Shown: positions 26,889 to 39,209, counted from the first letter of the stretch. The stretch: 64,000 bases of DNA from Rhizobium sp. Q54 (GCA_945860165.1 CAMAPL010000001.1:209925-273924), one strand, 5' to 3'. The notes: a model not told the origin generated them from the letters alone. Numbers and translations: made by a program.

Positions 26889-28286
26889 TCAGATGTGCAG
26901 CGCGGCCTTGTCGGCTGCCAGTACCGCTTCGTGCATCATCTCGGAAAGCGTCGGATGCGGGAAGATGGTATGCGACAGTTCGGCATCGGTCAGTTCGCCC
27001 GACTTGGCCACGACATAGCCCTGGATCAGCTCGGTGACTTCGGCGCCGATCATGTGCGCGCCCAACAACTCGCCGGTGGTCTCGTCGAAGATGGTCTTGA
27101 CCAGGCCCTCCGACTCGCCCATCGCAATTGCCTTGCCGTTGGCCATGAAGGGAAACTTTCCCACCTTGATCTTGCGGCCGGACTCTTTTGCCTTGGCTTC
27201 GGTCATGCCGACGGAGGCGACCTGCGGCCAGCAATAGGTGCAGCCCGGCACGTTGGCCGTATTGAGCGGATGCACCCCCTTCACGCCCGCGATCTTCTCG
27301 GCAACGATCACGCCTTCATGCATCGCCTTGTGCGCCAGCCAGGGACCGCCGACCAGATCGCCGATCGCCCAAACACCCTCCACGCCGGTCTCGCCATACT
27401 TGCCGGCGACGATATGGGTCTTCTCGACCTTGATGCCCGCCGCTTCCAGGCCGATATTCTCGACATTGCCGACAATGCCCATCGCCAGGATGACGCGGTC
27501 GACCGTGACCTCTTCGGTCGTTCCGGCCTTGTCCTTCAGGGTGCAGGTGACATTGTCCGCGCCATTTTTCAGCGCCGTCACCGTGGTGCCGAGCTTGAGC
27601 TTCATGCCCTGCTTGGTGAAGGCCTTGGCGGCCAGCGCCGAAATTTCCTCGTCTTCCACCGGCATCACGCGGTCCATCACTTCAACCACGGTCACGTCCG
27701 CGCCCAAGGTGCGGTAGAAACTGGCGAACTCAATACCGATGGCGCCGGAACCGACAACCAGAAGCGATTTGGGGAAGGACGGCGGCACCATCGCTTCGCG
27801 ATAGGTCCAGACCAGCAGGCCGTCCGGCTCCAGCCCCGGCAAGGTGCGGGCGCGGGCGCCCGTCGCCAGCACGATGTTCTTGGCCAGATATTCTGCCGGC
27901 TTGCCATCCTTGGTCACCGACAGCTTGCCCTTGCCAGCCAGCTTGGCCTCACCCGCGATCACGGTGATCTTGTGCTTCTTCATCAGGCCGGCAACACCGT
28001 TGGACAGTTGCTGCGACACGCCGCGGCTGCGTTCGACGATCTTTGAGATGTCGAACTTGAAATTGTCGGCGCTGATCCCAAACTCGCTGAGCCGGTGCAG
28101 CATGTGCCAGACTTCGGAGGAGCGCAGCAGAGCCTTGGTCGGAATGCAGCCCCAGTTCAGGCAGATGCCGCCCATGCGGTCTCGTTCGACCACCGCGGTC
28201 TTCAGGCCCAGCTGGGCGCAGCGGATGGCGCAGACATAGCCGCCCGGGCCGCCGCCAATCACGATCACATCATAGGACTCAGCCAT
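26889..28286 (-). CDS. lpdA: Dihydrolipoyl dehydrogenase (E3)
   Basis: 465 residues. It has the FAD-binding VIVIGGGPGGYV, the redox disulfide GGICLNWGCIPT (C42, C47), an NAD-binding LVVGSGAIGIEFASF, and the C-terminal HPTLSE (H444, E449), the catalytic base of the partner subunit. It reoxidises dihydrolipoamide in the pyruvate dehydrogenase complex and passes electrons to NAD. It is the last gene of the pdhA-pdhB-pdhC-lpd series, 69 bases after pdhC. Confidence 0.96.
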   Translation of the reverse strand: MAESYDVIVIGGGPGGYVCAIRCAQLGLKTAVVERDRMGGICLNWGCIPTKALLRSSEVWHMLHRLSEFGISADNFKFDISKIVERSRGVSQQLSNGVAGLMKKHKITVIAGEAKLAGKGKLSVTKDGKPAEYLAKNIVLATGARARTLPGLEPDGLLVWTYREAMVPPSFPKSLLVVGSGAIGIEFASFYRTLGADVTVVEVMDRVMPVEDEEISALAAKAFTKQGMKLKLGTTVTALKNGADNVTCTLKDKAGTTEEVTVDRVILAMGIVGNVENIGLEAAGIKVEKTHIVAGKYGETGVEGVWAIGDLVGGPWLAHKAMHEGVIVAEKIAGVKGVHPLNTANVPGCTYCWPQVASVGMTEAKAKESGRKIKVGKFPFMANGKAIAMGESEGLVKTIFDETTGELLGAHMIGAEVTELIQGYVVAKSGELTDAELSHTIFPHPTLSEMMHEAVLAADKAALHI

Positions 28287-28355
28287 GCAAGCGATCCTTC
28301 GCCAGGTTCAGGATGATGACCGAGCGCGTGATGTACCCCTGAGCCTGGCGTAGGG

Positions 28356-29660
28356 TCATAGCAGCATGGAGGCCGGTTCCTCGATGAAGGCCTTGAGGGT
28401 CTGGAGGAACTTGGCACCGGTGCCACCATCCACCACGCGGTGGTCGGCCGACATGGTCACGGTCATCACGGTGCCGATCTCGATCTTGCTGTTCTTGACG
28501 ATGGGGCGCTCTTCGCCCGCACCCGCCGCGATGATGCAGCTTTGCGGCGGGTTGATGATGGAGGTGAAGTTCTTGATGCCGTACATGCCCAGGTTGGAGA
28601 CCGAGAAGCCGCCGCCCTCATACTGGTTGGGCTTGAGCTTCTTTTCCTTCGCCAGCCCCGCCAGCGTCTTGACCTCGTTACTGATCTCCACCAGCCCCTT
28701 GGTCTGGGCCTTGAAGATGATGGGCGTGATCAGGCCAAAATCCAGCGCCACGGCGACGCCGACATCGGCATCCTTGTGGCGCAGGATGGCGGTATCGGTC
28801 CAGGAGGCGTTGACGTCCGGATGCTTCATAAGCGCCATGGCCGATGCCTTGATGATGAAGTCATTGACCGACAGCTTGTAAGCCGGGTCCTTGTCTTTGC
28901 CCTTCGGCGCAGCGGCGTTCATTTTTTCGCGCACCGCCATCAGGGAATCCAGATTGCAGTCCACCGTCAGGTAGTAATGCGGGATCAGCGTCTTGGCGGA
29001 GGTCAGGCGCTTGGCGATGGCCTTGCGCATGGAATCGTGCGGGGTCTCTTCATAGCTGCCCGCCGGATAGAGCAGACGCGCATCGGGCAGCGGCGCAACA
29101 CCCGGGACGCCGGCGGCGGGAGCGACCGCAGCGGCAGGATTGGCCCCGCCCGGCTTGGCATTTTCAACATCAGATTGGACGATGCGGCCGCGCGGGCCGG
29201 TGCCGGACAGAGCGGAAAGATCAATGCCCTTACTGGCGGCAATGCGCCGGGCCAGGGGCGACGCGAAGATGCGCACGCCATCGGCTTTGGCGGCAGGCGC
29301 GGCGACGGCTTTCGCCGCATCGGCTTTCGGTACGGCGAAAGCCAGGACTTCGGCTTTCATCGCAGCCTTGATGTCTTTCATGGCAGCGGGAATATCAACC
29401 GCTGCGCCAGCTTCCTCGCCTTCCGCCAGCAGCACGGCGATGGGATCATTGACCTTCACGCCTTCGCTGCCTTCAGCGACCAGAATCTTGCCGATGGTGC
29501 CTTCGTCCACCGCCTCGAATTCCATCGTCGCCTTGTCGGTTTCGATCTCGGCCAAGATGGTGCCAGACTTGACGGCGTCGCCTTCCTTGACCAGCCACTT
29601 GGCCAGCTTGCCCTCTTCCATGGTGGGCGACAGCGCGGGCATGAGAATGTTCGTCGCCAC
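28356..29660 (-). CDS. pdhC: Pyruvate dehydrogenase complex E2, dihydrolipoyl acetyltransferase
   Basis: 434 residues: one lipoyl domain (lipoyl-lysine K43 in ETDKATMEF), an Ala/Pro-rich linker, the E3/E1-binding domain (ASPLARRIAASKGIDLSALSGTG), a second linker and the catalytic domain ending with DHRVVDG (H407, D411). It transfers acetyl to CoA. It follows pdhB by three bases. Its lipoyl domain is almost the same as that at the front of pdhB. Confidence 0.95.
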   Translation of the reverse strand: MATNILMPALSPTMEEGKLAKWLVKEGDAVKSGTILAEIETDKATMEFEAVDEGTIGKILVAEGSEGVKVNDPIAVLLAEGEEAGAAVDIPAAMKDIKAAMKAEVLAFAVPKADAAKAVAAPAAKADGVRIFASPLARRIAASKGIDLSALSGTGPRGRIVQSDVENAKPGGANPAAAVAPAAGVPGVAPLPDARLLYPAGSYEETPHDSMRKAIAKRLTSAKTLIPHYYLTVDCNLDSLMAVREKMNAAAPKGKDKDPAYKLSVNDFIIKASAMALMKHPDVNASWTDTAILRHKDADVGVAVALDFGLITPIIFKAQTKGLVEISNEVKTLAGLAKEKKLKPNQYEGGGFSVSNLGMYGIKNFTSIINPPQSCIIAAGAGEERPIVKNSKIEIGTVMTVTMSADHRVVDGGTGAKFLQTLKAFIEEPASMLL

Positions 29661-29663
29661 GTT

Positions 29664-31031
29664 CTATTCCTTGTAGCTGACGGCCTTGACCGCCGCGATC
29701 AGGTCATCGACCGTCGGCAAGGCAAGCTTTTCGAGATTGGCGGCATAGGGCATCGGCACGTCCTTGCCCGCCACCTTGGTCGGGGGCGCATCGAGATAAT
29801 CGAACGCCTCCTGTGCCACGCGGGCGCAGATTTCCGTGCCGATGGAGCAGACAGGCCAGGCCTGTTCCATGGTGACGATGCGGTTGGTCTTCTTCACCGA
29901 GGCAATAACCGTGTCCATGTCCAGCGGGCGCAGGGTACGCAGGTCTATCACTTCGGCGTCGATGCCCTCGCCCGCCAGTTTCTCGGCGGCTTCCAGCGCC
30001 TGGCCGACGGTGATCGAGTAGGCGACAATGGTAACGTCCGTGCCGGGGCGCACAATGCGCGCCTTGCCGATCGGCAGCACGAAGTCGTCCAGCTTCGGAA
30101 CTGGGAAGCTCTTGCCGTAGAGGATTTCATTTTCCAGGAATATGACAGGGCTGCCATCGCGAATCGCGGCCTTGAGCAGCCCCTTGGCGTCGGCAGCGGA
30201 ATAGGGCGCGATCACTTTTAGGCCCGGCACCGAGGCATACCAAGCAGAAAAATCCTGGCTGTGCTGCGCGCCGACACGGGCGGCGGCGCCGTTTGGGCCG
30301 CGGAAGACGATAGGACAGCTCATCTGGCCGCCCGACATGTACCGCGTCTTCGCTGCGGAGTTGATGATCTGGTCCATCGCCTGCATGGCGAAGTTCCAGG
30401 TCATGAATTCCACGATGGGCCTGAGGCCGTCAAAGGCCGCGCCCACGGCGAGGCCGGTAAAACCATGCTCGGTGATAGGGGTGTCGATCACGCGGCGATC
30501 GCCGAACTCGTCCAGCAAGCCCTGCGAAATCTTGTAGGCGCCCTGGTACTGGGCAACTTCCTCGCCCATCAGGAACACCAGCTCGTCGCGGCGCATTTCT
30601 TCGGCCATGGCGTCACGCAGTGCGTCGCGCACGGTCTGGTTGACGAATTCGGTGCCGGGGGGGACTTCCGGATCGGCAGCGACTTCGACTTTCGGGGCTT
30701 CAGACTTTTCGGCGGGTGCTTCCGACTTTGTTTCCTTCGGCGCGTCTTTCTTCGCCGACTTCTTGGAGGGCGCCGCGCCAGCAGCTTCGCCCTCGGCCAG
30801 CAGGGTGGCGATGGGCGAATTGACCTTAACGCCTTCGGTGCCTTCGGTGACTAGGATCTCGCCGATGGTGCCTTCGTCCACCGCTTCGAATTCCATCGTC
30901 GCCTTGTCGGTTTCGATCTCGGCCAGGATGGTGCCGGATTTCACCACATCGCCGGTCTTCACCAGCCACTTGGACAGCTTGCCCTCTTCCATGGTGGGCG
31001 ACAGGGCGGGCATCAGGATTTCGGTGCTCAT
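29664..31031 (-). CDS. pdhB: Pyruvate dehydrogenase E1 beta with N-terminal lipoyl domain
   Basis: 455 residues. Residues about 1-80 are a lipoyl domain (K43 in ETDKATMEF), then a Lys/Glu/Ala-rich linker and a transketolase-like E1 beta domain ([31 protein letters not shown]-terminal [11 protein letters not shown]). An E1 beta carrying its own lipoyl group is characteristic of many alphaproteobacteria. The start ATG 31031 shares one base with the pdhA stop (TGATG). The frame is open further upstream to 31508, but that part is shadow of pdhA. Confidence 0.95.
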   Translation of the reverse strand: MSTEILMPALSPTMEEGKLSKWLVKTGDVVKSGTILAEIETDKATMEFEAVDEGTIGEILVTEGTEGVKVNSPIATLLAEGEAAGAAPSKKSAKKDAPKETKSEAPAEKSEAPKVEVAADPEVPPGTEFVNQTVRDALRDAMAEEMRRDELVFLMGEEVAQYQGAYKISQGLLDEFGDRRVIDTPITEHGFTGLAVGAAFDGLRPIVEFMTWNFAMQAMDQIINSAAKTRYMSGGQMSCPIVFRGPNGAAARVGAQHSQDFSAWYASVPGLKVIAPYSAADAKGLLKAAIRDGSPVIFLENEILYGKSFPVPKLDDFVLPIGKARIVRPGTDVTIVAYSITVGQALEAAEKLAGEGIDAEVIDLRTLRPLDMDTVIASVKKTNRIVTMEQAWPVCSIGTEICARVAQEAFDYLDAPPTKVAGKDVPMPYAANLEKLALPTVDDLIAAVKAVSYKE

Positions 31032-32005
31032 CAGGCGTAAATGTCCGTGTAAAGTTCGTCGAGGCCCGGCTCCGGGCTTTCGGTGGCGAATTCGGCGGAA
31101 GTGATGACAGCGGCCTTGATCTGATCGTCCAGCGCCTTCATGTCTGCTTCGGTCATGATGCCGCGCTCGAGCAGCTTCCTGCCGAAATTCTCGATCGGGT
31201 CGCGCTTCTCGCGCACCTCGGTCAGCTCTTCCTTGCTGCGATACTTGGCCGGATCGGACATGGAATGGCCGCGATAGCGGTAGGTCTTCATTTCCAGGAT
31301 GATCGGGCCCTTGCCGGCGCGGCAATGCGCCATCGCATCTTCGCCGGCCTTCTGCACCGCTTCCACATCCATGCCGTCCACCTGGACGCCGGGAATGCCG
31401 AAGGACGCGCCTCGCTTGGAGAAATCGGACACAGCCGACGAACGCTCGACACTGGTGCCCATGGCGTACTGGTTGTTCTCGATCACATAGATGACCGGCA
31501 GCTTCCACAGCTCGGCCATGTTGAAGCTTTCATAGACCTGGCCCTGGTTAGCGGCGCCATCGCCGAAATAGGTCAGACAGATACTTTTGTTGCCGCGATA
31601 CTTGTTGGCGAAGGCTAGGCCCGTGCCGATCGGCACCTGGGCGCCGACAATTCCGTGGCCGCCATAGAATTTCTTCTCGATCGAGAACATGTGCATCGAG
31701 CCACCCTTGCCACGCGACAGGCCGGTGGAGCGCCCCGTAAGCTCGGCCATCACCGCCTTGGGATCGATGCCCGCCGCCAGCATATGGCCATGGTCCCGGT
31801 AGGCGGTGATTTGCTGGTCGCCTTCCTTGGCGGCGCCCATCAGGCCGACCACCACGGCTTCCTGGCCGATATAGAGGTGGCAGAAGCCGCCAATCAGGCC
31901 CATGCCGTAAAGCTGTCCGGCGCGTTCTTCGAACCGGCGGATCAACAGCATGTTCGCATAGAGTTTTTTGAGGGAGTCGGAATTGCTTTTTGGAGCGTCG
32001 GACAT
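31031..32005 (-). CDS. pdhA: Pyruvate dehydrogenase E1 alpha
   Basis: 324 residues of the thiamine-diphosphate dehydrogenase alpha family: [22 protein letters not shown] at the start, the TPP motif [17 protein letters not shown] to ENNQYAMGT, and [12 protein letters not shown], which holds the loop phosphorylated in mitochondrial relatives. I start at ATG 32005 (MSDAPKS), the usual N-terminus; the frame is open to 32134 but that extension looks non-coding. First gene of the pdh operon. Confidence 0.95.
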   Translation of the reverse strand: MSDAPKSNSDSLKKLYANMLLIRRFEERAGQLYGMGLIGGFCHLYIGQEAVVVGLMGAAKEGDQQITAYRDHGHMLAAGIDPKAVMAELTGRSTGLSRGKGGSMHMFSIEKKFYGGHGIVGAQVPIGTGLAFANKYRGNKSICLTYFGDGAANQGQVYESFNMAELWKLPVIYVIENNQYAMGTSVERSSAVSDFSKRGASFGIPGVQVDGMDVEAVQKAGEDAMAHCRAGKGPIILEMKTYRYRGHSMSDPAKYRSKEELTEVREKRDPIENFGRKLLERGIMTEADMKALDDQIKAAVITSAEFATESPEPGLDELYTDIYA

Positions 32006-32094
32006 GGGCGGTTGCGGTGCCGTTTCTTGATTTTTGAAAGCCGGAAAAATGGTTGTTGCAAGCTCCGGCAGGCTTGGCAAGAGTATTGTTATTT

Positions 32095-32136
32095 TATTGC
32101 GCCGCGAAAACGAACACACTTCGCAGTTGCGCAATA
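32095..32136. promoter_or_regulatory. Inverted repeat TATTGCGC...GCGCAATA upstream of pdhA
   Basis: Two perfect 8-bp arms (32095-32102 and 32129-32136) are separated by 26 bases in the 173-bp gap between ftsB and pdhA. The spacing places the half-sites on one DNA face, as for a dimeric regulator. No regulator is identified. Confidence 0.35.
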
Positions 32137-32178
32137 GCCTTCACAATAGGGGGCGGGTGAAAGCAATTTTCGGAAGGT

Positions 32179-32496
32179 TTAGTGACCGGTTCTTGAAACG
32201 GCGACCTGGTTGGGCGCGGCGGTCATCAATTCGGTGCGGGCCAGTTCCTCGACCAGATCGGGGTCGGCACCGTTCTTCTCCATCAGGCCGATGCGATGCT
32301 CCAGCCGGGCGCGGCTGCCCTGGAGTTGAACCAACTGCTGCTGCTGGATGCCCAGTCTGGCCTGGCTGTCTTCCAAGGCTAGGATACCGCGATTGCCCCA
32401 GATGGCGTAGCTGCCGAAGTAACCGACCACGGAAAGACTGATGGCGGGGACGATCAGGACACTGAAAAAACGGGTGACGGAACGCTTGATTCGCAT
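32179..32496 (-). CDS. ftsB: Septum formation initiator (FtsB/DivIC family)
   Basis: A 105-residue bitopic membrane protein: basic start, one membrane span at about residues 12-34, then a coiled coil (SQARLGIQQQQLVQLQGSR). FtsB joins the FtsQLB division complex. Its place between eno and pdhA is the usual alphaproteobacterial order. Confidence 0.88.
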   Translation of the reverse strand: MRIKRSVTRFFSVLIVPAISLSVVGYFGSYAIWGNRGILALEDSQARLGIQQQQLVQLQGSRARLEHRIGLMEKNGADPDLVEELARTELMTAAPNQVAVSRTGH

Positions 32497-32596
32497 TCGC
32501 TCAACGAATCACACAGTGATTCGCCCGGTCAAGAGAAAATCGGTCAAAGATTCAATTAATTTAGATTCGCCCGCATTAGCATCTAGGCGCTCGGAA

Positions 32597-32674
32597 TTTT
32601 GGTCGTCCGGGCAGGAGCCCGCGCGGAGCGTGCGAGACGCATGTGAGCACAGGCGACGAACCCGGCGGCCAAAA
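32597..32674. repeat. Structured intergenic repeat, copy A (3' of eno)
   Basis: The 78-bp element resembles 47771-47847. Nested stems are TTTTGG (32597-32602) with CCAAAA (32669-32674), CCGGG (32607-32611) with CCCGG (32661-32665), and an inner GCGT/ACGC hairpin (32628-32640). It ends 10 bases after the eno stop. The two outer stems differ from copy B by changes that keep pairing. Confidence 0.8.
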
Positions 32675-32684
32675 GGACCGCGCC

Positions 32685-33971
<1,287 letters not shown>

Positions 33972-34041
33972 TTAGTCTTGCCGGGTTCTAAGCGAGTGCC
34001 GCCCGCCAAACAAGGCGCGCGGGCTCATCTGGGGGAACATC

Positions 34042-34455
34042 ATGATGCTTGCCGCGCCCGCCACCACCCTGACCGCCATCGTCACCTTGCTGGCGATCCT
34101 GATCTCCATGGCCTTTGTGATTCAGGTGGGCCGCGCCCGCCAACGGACCCGGATCGATGCGCCCACCATGACCGGTGCGCCAGCATTGGAGAATGCCGTA
34201 CGGGTCCAGGCCAATACCGTCGAGCAAATCGTGATCTTCCTGCCGGCCCTGTGGCTGGCGGCGCTGTATTTTCAGGGCTGGGTGGTGCCGATCATCGGCC
34301 TAGTCTGGTGCCTGGGCCGCATTCTCTATGCGTTCAGCTATGGCGATCACAAGGCGCGCATGCCCGGCTTCGCGCTGACCATCTTCCCGACTTTGATTCT
34401 TGTGATCCTGTCCGCCATCGGCCTGTTCGGCGCATGGACAGCCAGTGCGGTTTAA
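34042..34455 (+). CDS. MAPEG-family membrane protein
   Basis: 137 residues with four hydrophobic spans. ENAVRVQANTVEQIVIFLPALWLAALYF and the last-span region GRILYAFSYG fit the MAPEG (glutathione/eicosanoid) membrane family. GGGGGAAC precedes ATG 34042, and a second ATG is at 34045. It is a lone plus-strand gene between eno and kdsA. The substrate is unknown. Confidence 0.85.
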   Translation: MMLAAPATTLTAIVTLLAILISMAFVIQVGRARQRTRIDAPTMTGAPALENAVRVQANTVEQIVIFLPALWLAALYFQGWVVPIIGLVWCLGRILYAFSYGDHKARMPGFALTIFPTLILVILSAIGLFGAWTASAV

Positions 34456-34471
34456 TTTTGGTCGCTCGCTC

Positions 34472-34494
34472 GTCCATACGCTGACGCTATGGAC
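34472..34494. terminator. Possible bidirectional terminator hairpin
   Basis: GTCCATA (34472-34478) pairs with TATGGAC (34488-34494) around a 9-base loop, between the convergent MAPEG gene and kdsA. No T-run follows, so termination is only suggested. Confidence 0.3.
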
Positions 34495-34507
34495 CCCGCC
34501 GACGCTC

Positions 34508-35347
34508 CTAACGTTTCACGACGGCATCGATCTCGACCAACTGCTCGAGTAGGCGAGGAAAATCCTTGAGCTTGACCATGTTGGGACCGTCCGATGGCGC
34601 ATGGTCTGGGTCCTGATGCACTTCCATAAAGACGCACGCGACCCCTGCCGCCACCGCGGCGCGCGCCAGATACGGCACCATGGTGCGGTCGCCGCCTGAC
34701 GTGTCGCCCTGTCCGCCTGGCTGCTGCACCGAATGGGTGGCGTCGAACACTACCGGCGCACCGAACGCGGCCATGATGGGAAGCGCGCGCATGTCCGACA
34801 CCAGCGTGTTGTAACCGAAAGTCACGCCACGTTCGGTGACCAGAACGTTGAGATTGCCCGCGCCGGTGATCTTGGCGATCACATTCTTCATGTCCCAGGG
34901 CGAAAGAAACTGGCCCTTCTTCACATTGACGCACTTGCCGGTATGGGCGGCGGCGACCAAGAGGTCAGTCTGGCGCGACAGGAAGGCCGGGATCTGCAGC
35001 ACGTCGACCGCCTGCGCCACGGCGGCGCACTGGTCGCGCTCATGCACATCGGTCAGCACCGGCAGCCCAAACTTGGAACGGATGTCGGCAAAGATCGGCA
35101 GGGCATTTTCCAGCCCCATGCCGCGCGCCGTGGCGGCGCTGGTGCGGTTGGCCTTGTCGAAACTGGTCTTGTAGATCAGGCCGACGCCCAGCTTGCTACA
35201 GGCTTCCTTTAGCGCACCCGCCATGTCGAAGGCGTGGCTGCGGCTTTCCAGCTGGCAGGGCCCGGCGATGATGGTGAGCTTGCGAGCGTTGCCGATCTCG
35301 ACGGGATTCGACGCCGGACCAAGCGTGACGATGCTGTTGGGGTTCAT
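34508..35347 (-). CDS. kdsA: 3-deoxy-8-phosphooctulonate (KDO8P) synthase
   Basis: A 279-residue cytosolic enzyme that condenses phosphoenolpyruvate and arabinose-5-phosphate to KDO-8-phosphate for lipopolysaccharide. Landmarks: IIAGPCQLESRSHAFDMA, YKTSFDKANRTS, LPVLTDVHE, NVKKGQFLSPWDMKNV and FDATHSVQQPGGQGDTSGG. I start at ATG 35347 (MNPNSIV) with AGGGCGG upstream. It sits between pyrG and eno, as in many alphaproteobacteria. It marks the cell as Gram-negative with LPS. Confidence 0.95.
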   Translation of the reverse strand: MNPNSIVTLGPASNPVEIGNARKLTIIAGPCQLESRSHAFDMAGALKEACSKLGVGLIYKTSFDKANRTSAATARGMGLENALPIFADIRSKFGLPVLTDVHERDQCAAVAQAVDVLQIPAFLSRQTDLLVAAAHTGKCVNVKKGQFLSPWDMKNVIAKITGAGNLNVLVTERGVTFGYNTLVSDMRALPIMAAFGAPVVFDATHSVQQPGGQGDTSGGDRTMVPYLARAAVAAGVACVFMEVHQDPDHAPSDGPNMVKLKDFPRLLEQLVEIDAVVKR

Positions 35348-35389
35348 GGCCGCCCTTTTAAGGGACGCCGGAGCGGGGAGCAAATCTCT

Positions 35390-35442
35390 CCCCCGGGCGC
35401 GAAGCGCCCCTTAAAAATACTGCGCGCTCTGCGCGCGGGGGG
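35390..35442. other. Two GC hairpins enclosed by a C5/G5 stem (three-way junction)
   Basis: GGGCGC-GAA-GCGCCC (35395-35409) and GCGCGC-TCT-GCGCGC (35422-35436) are flanked by CCCCC (35390-35394) and GGGGG (35437-35441), which can close a three-way junction. It lies between the polysaccharide export gene stop and kdsA start, and may end or stabilise the upstream transcript. Confidence 0.45.
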
Positions 35443-35463
35443 CAGCGAAGACCGGATGGGCAA

Positions 35464-36537
35464 TTAGCGGACGACGAAAGCGCCGGCGGCAATGCCGAGC
35501 GGGCCGGTCAACGGACCGAACAGATTCATCGCATCCCAGAAGTAGGTGTTATCGACCCGCACCACGTCGCCAGGATTGATCCGGGTCGAGCGGTCTGTCG
35601 GCATCTTCACTTCGGTGTTGCTGCCTTCACGGCGCAGATAGATCGTGCTTTCCACCGCGCTGGGGGTGAAGCCGCCGGCCAGCGCGATGGCGTTCAGTGC
35701 ATTCATGTGATTGACGTAGGGATACTCGCCGGGCTTGGTGACGGCGCCGATGATGTAGAATGGCCGGTAGGTCGAAACCTGCACCGAGACGCGCGGCTGC
35801 CTGAGATAGCCCCGCGCCAGCGTGCTGCCGATGGCGGCTTCCAGTTGCTGCGATGTGAGGCCGGCAGCGCGCACCTGCCCCACCAGCGGCAGACGGACAT
35901 AGCCCGAACCATCGACCGTGTAATCGCCGGAAAGATCGGCTTCCTCGAATACGGTCAACCGCAGCTTGTCGCCGGAGCCCAGCACATATTCGGGATTCGC
36001 GCGCGGCGCACTGCCCTGTTGGTAAGCGGCGGTTTGAAAATAGGCGTAAGCCGAATCCTGCGGCTGGGTTTGCGCCGGCGCCTCCATGCCCTGGCCCGCG
36101 CGATAGCCATAGGCTGTCGTCGCGGCGACTTGCGGTTGATAAGCCGGCTGCGGCGCAGTGGCGGTAGCGGCAAATTGCGGCTGCGGCGGACCAGCATTGA
36201 AGCCGCCGGATGCCGGCGCATAACCGTCGGACATCGGCGCACCCTGAGCGAGCGCGGCGCCATAGCCACCGACCTGTGGGGGATAATAGCCGCCGCTGAC
36301 CGGCGCGGCATTGTAGCTGTTGTTGGCGGCAGCGGCGGGATTGTAGCCGCCAACGCCAGGCACGGGTTCCGGCACGGGTACGCGGCCGTAATTGGAAATT
36401 TCGCCGCCCGCCACCGGCTTGATGCCATAGCCGTCCAGGTTTTCGGCGCGCACCGGGGCGAACGCTGCGAACAGCAGCATTCCCGCCGCAACAATGCTGG
36501 CAGCGCGCACGAGCGTTAAAGAGGTGGACTGGCCCAT
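35464..36537 (-). CDS. Polysaccharide biosynthesis/export (Wza-like) protein
   Basis: 357 residues: signal peptide ending near VRAE (residue 32), then about 140 residues of low-complexity Ala/Gly/Pro/Tyr/Gln sequence, then a Poly_export domain (NPEYVLGSGDKLRLTVFEEADLSGDYTVDGSGYVRLPLVG) and an SLBB domain (PFYIIGAVTKPGEYPYVNHMNALNAIALAGGF). It should form an outer-membrane or periplasmic export ring. The long linker and absence of lipobox, Wzc and glycosyltransferase neighbours are unusual, so the partner polysaccharide genes must be elsewhere. A CtrA-like box lies upstream. Confidence 0.88.
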   Translation of the reverse strand: MGQSTSLTLVRAASIVAAGMLLFAAFAPVRAENLDGYGIKPVAGGEISNYGRVPVPEPVPGVGGYNPAAAANNSYNAAPVSGGYYPPQVGGYGAALAQGAPMSDGYAPASGGFNAGPPQPQFAATATAPQPAYQPQVAATTAYGYRAGQGMEAPAQTQPQDSAYAYFQTAAYQQGSAPRANPEYVLGSGDKLRLTVFEEADLSGDYTVDGSGYVRLPLVGQVRAAGLTSQQLEAAIGSTLARGYLRQPRVSVQVSTYRPFYIIGAVTKPGEYPYVNHMNALNAIALAGGFTPSAVESTIYLRREGSNTEVKMPTDRSTRINPGDVVRVDNTYFWDAMNLFGPLTGPLGIAAGAFVVR

Positions 36538-36593
36538 GGGCCGATCCTATAGGTGCGCTTCTTACTTATTTCCTACGCCCTTTAAGGTTGCAG

Positions 36594-36608
36594 TTAAGGA
36601 ACCATTAA
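36594..36608. promoter_or_regulatory. CtrA-like box TTAA-N7-TTAA in a divergent promoter
   Basis: TTAAGGAACCATTAA lies between the divergent polysaccharide export gene (start 36537) and the DUF1543 gene (start 36625). A further TTAA half-site occurs at 36582-36585. It matches the CtrA consensus; function is inferred from pattern and position. Confidence 0.4.
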
Positions 36609-36624
36609 ATTCTATAAACCGGTC

Positions 36625-37164
36625 ATGACCCTTTCAAAATTGTTCGCGGTTTACCTGGGCGGCCGGGCGCCCAAGGCCAATACCGAACTGCATGACTTGG
36701 TGTTCGTAACGGGCGCGCGGATCGAGGACACCTATGTCCAGCTACTGGACAAATGGTTCGGCGATTCCAAAAGCCTGCATATCGACAGGTGGCTGGAGCT
36801 GGACATGTTGGATGGCTGGCGCGTCACGCTGTCGGACACACAATCACCCGCCACCGGAAAACTGTTCTTTGTGAATCTGGGCGCCTATCGCGATGGTGAG
36901 TTCACCGAGCTTCATGCGATGGGATTTTACGTCGCTCCGTCCGCGCTGGGTGCCAAGAAACGCGCTTTGACCGAACTTTTTTCCGACCGCATTCAGCAGA
37001 AACACAAGGGCGACTTGCACACGATCGACGACTGCATCCCGGTGGACGCAATCAATGGGTTGCACGTGACGCTGACAAAAACCGGCGAGACATCAGACGC
37101 CAAGCCCAACAACGGCTATTACATCATTCCGAAGGAAGTGGTCGCGGCGCACCTGGCGCGCTAG
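36625..37164 (+). CDS. DUF1543 domain protein
   Basis: 179 residues. The opening LFAVYLGGRAPKANTELHDLVFV and a second similar half starting near KLFFVNLGAYRDGEFTELHAMGFYV are the two repeats of the DUF1543 fold. No catalytic function is known for the family. The start ATG 36625 is only 17 bases after a CtrA-like box, so transcription may begin very close to the gene. The stop overlaps a convergent decayed gene. Confidence 0.85.
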   Translation: MTLSKLFAVYLGGRAPKANTELHDLVFVTGARIEDTYVQLLDKWFGDSKSLHIDRWLELDMLDGWRVTLSDTQSPATGKLFFVNLGAYRDGEFTELHAMGFYVAPSALGAKKRALTELFSDRIQQKHKGDLHTIDDCIPVDAINGLHVTLTKTGETSDAKPNNGYYIIPKEVVAAHLAR

Positions 37165-37460
37165 CCCGCAACGCCGGTCGCGGTCAGCACGGCGCCTGCC
37201 GTGAAGGCCGAGATGCTCAGCATGCTGGCCGCGATCGCGACGAGGCGAAGCCGCTTCGATGCCGGCGGGATCGTGCCGCCGCCGCGCTCGGTGGTGATCA
37301 TCTGGGTGAGATACGCCAGCAAGCACGTGACCACCGCCAGGCCAGGTCGGTGAGAAAGAACAGCAAAGACCAGAACAGAATTTTGGCCATGGCGGAGCCG
37401 TTATGCTGGTCGTTGGCCCAGACCTGCCCGACAAAAGGTCAGCAGCGCGATCACCGCCGC
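37161..37460 (-). pseudogene. Decayed small membrane-protein gene
   Basis: Reading right to left, hydrophobic coding-like sequence passes through three frame segments: AAVIALLTF (near 37435-37460), then GQVWANDQHNGSAMAKILFW and SLLFFLTDLA (37345-37432), then AVVTCLLAYLTQMITTERGGG and ASMLSISAFTAGAVLTATG, ending TAG 37161. Each junction needs one base. The whole would be about 95 residues with two or three membrane spans. I do not recognise a family. It occupies the gap between the DUF1543 gene and pyrG. Confidence 0.5.
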
Positions 37461-37501
37461 TTAGAACATATGCTGCGGGAATTCGTCCGGCGGTTGCACC
37501 A

Positions 37502-39136
<1,635 letters not shown>

Positions 39137-39209
39137 TCACCATCATCAAACAGGCACGCGCACGCAAGCGCAAAACGCGAAAAAATTTCGCGCGCTAACA
39201 ACTATGCAA

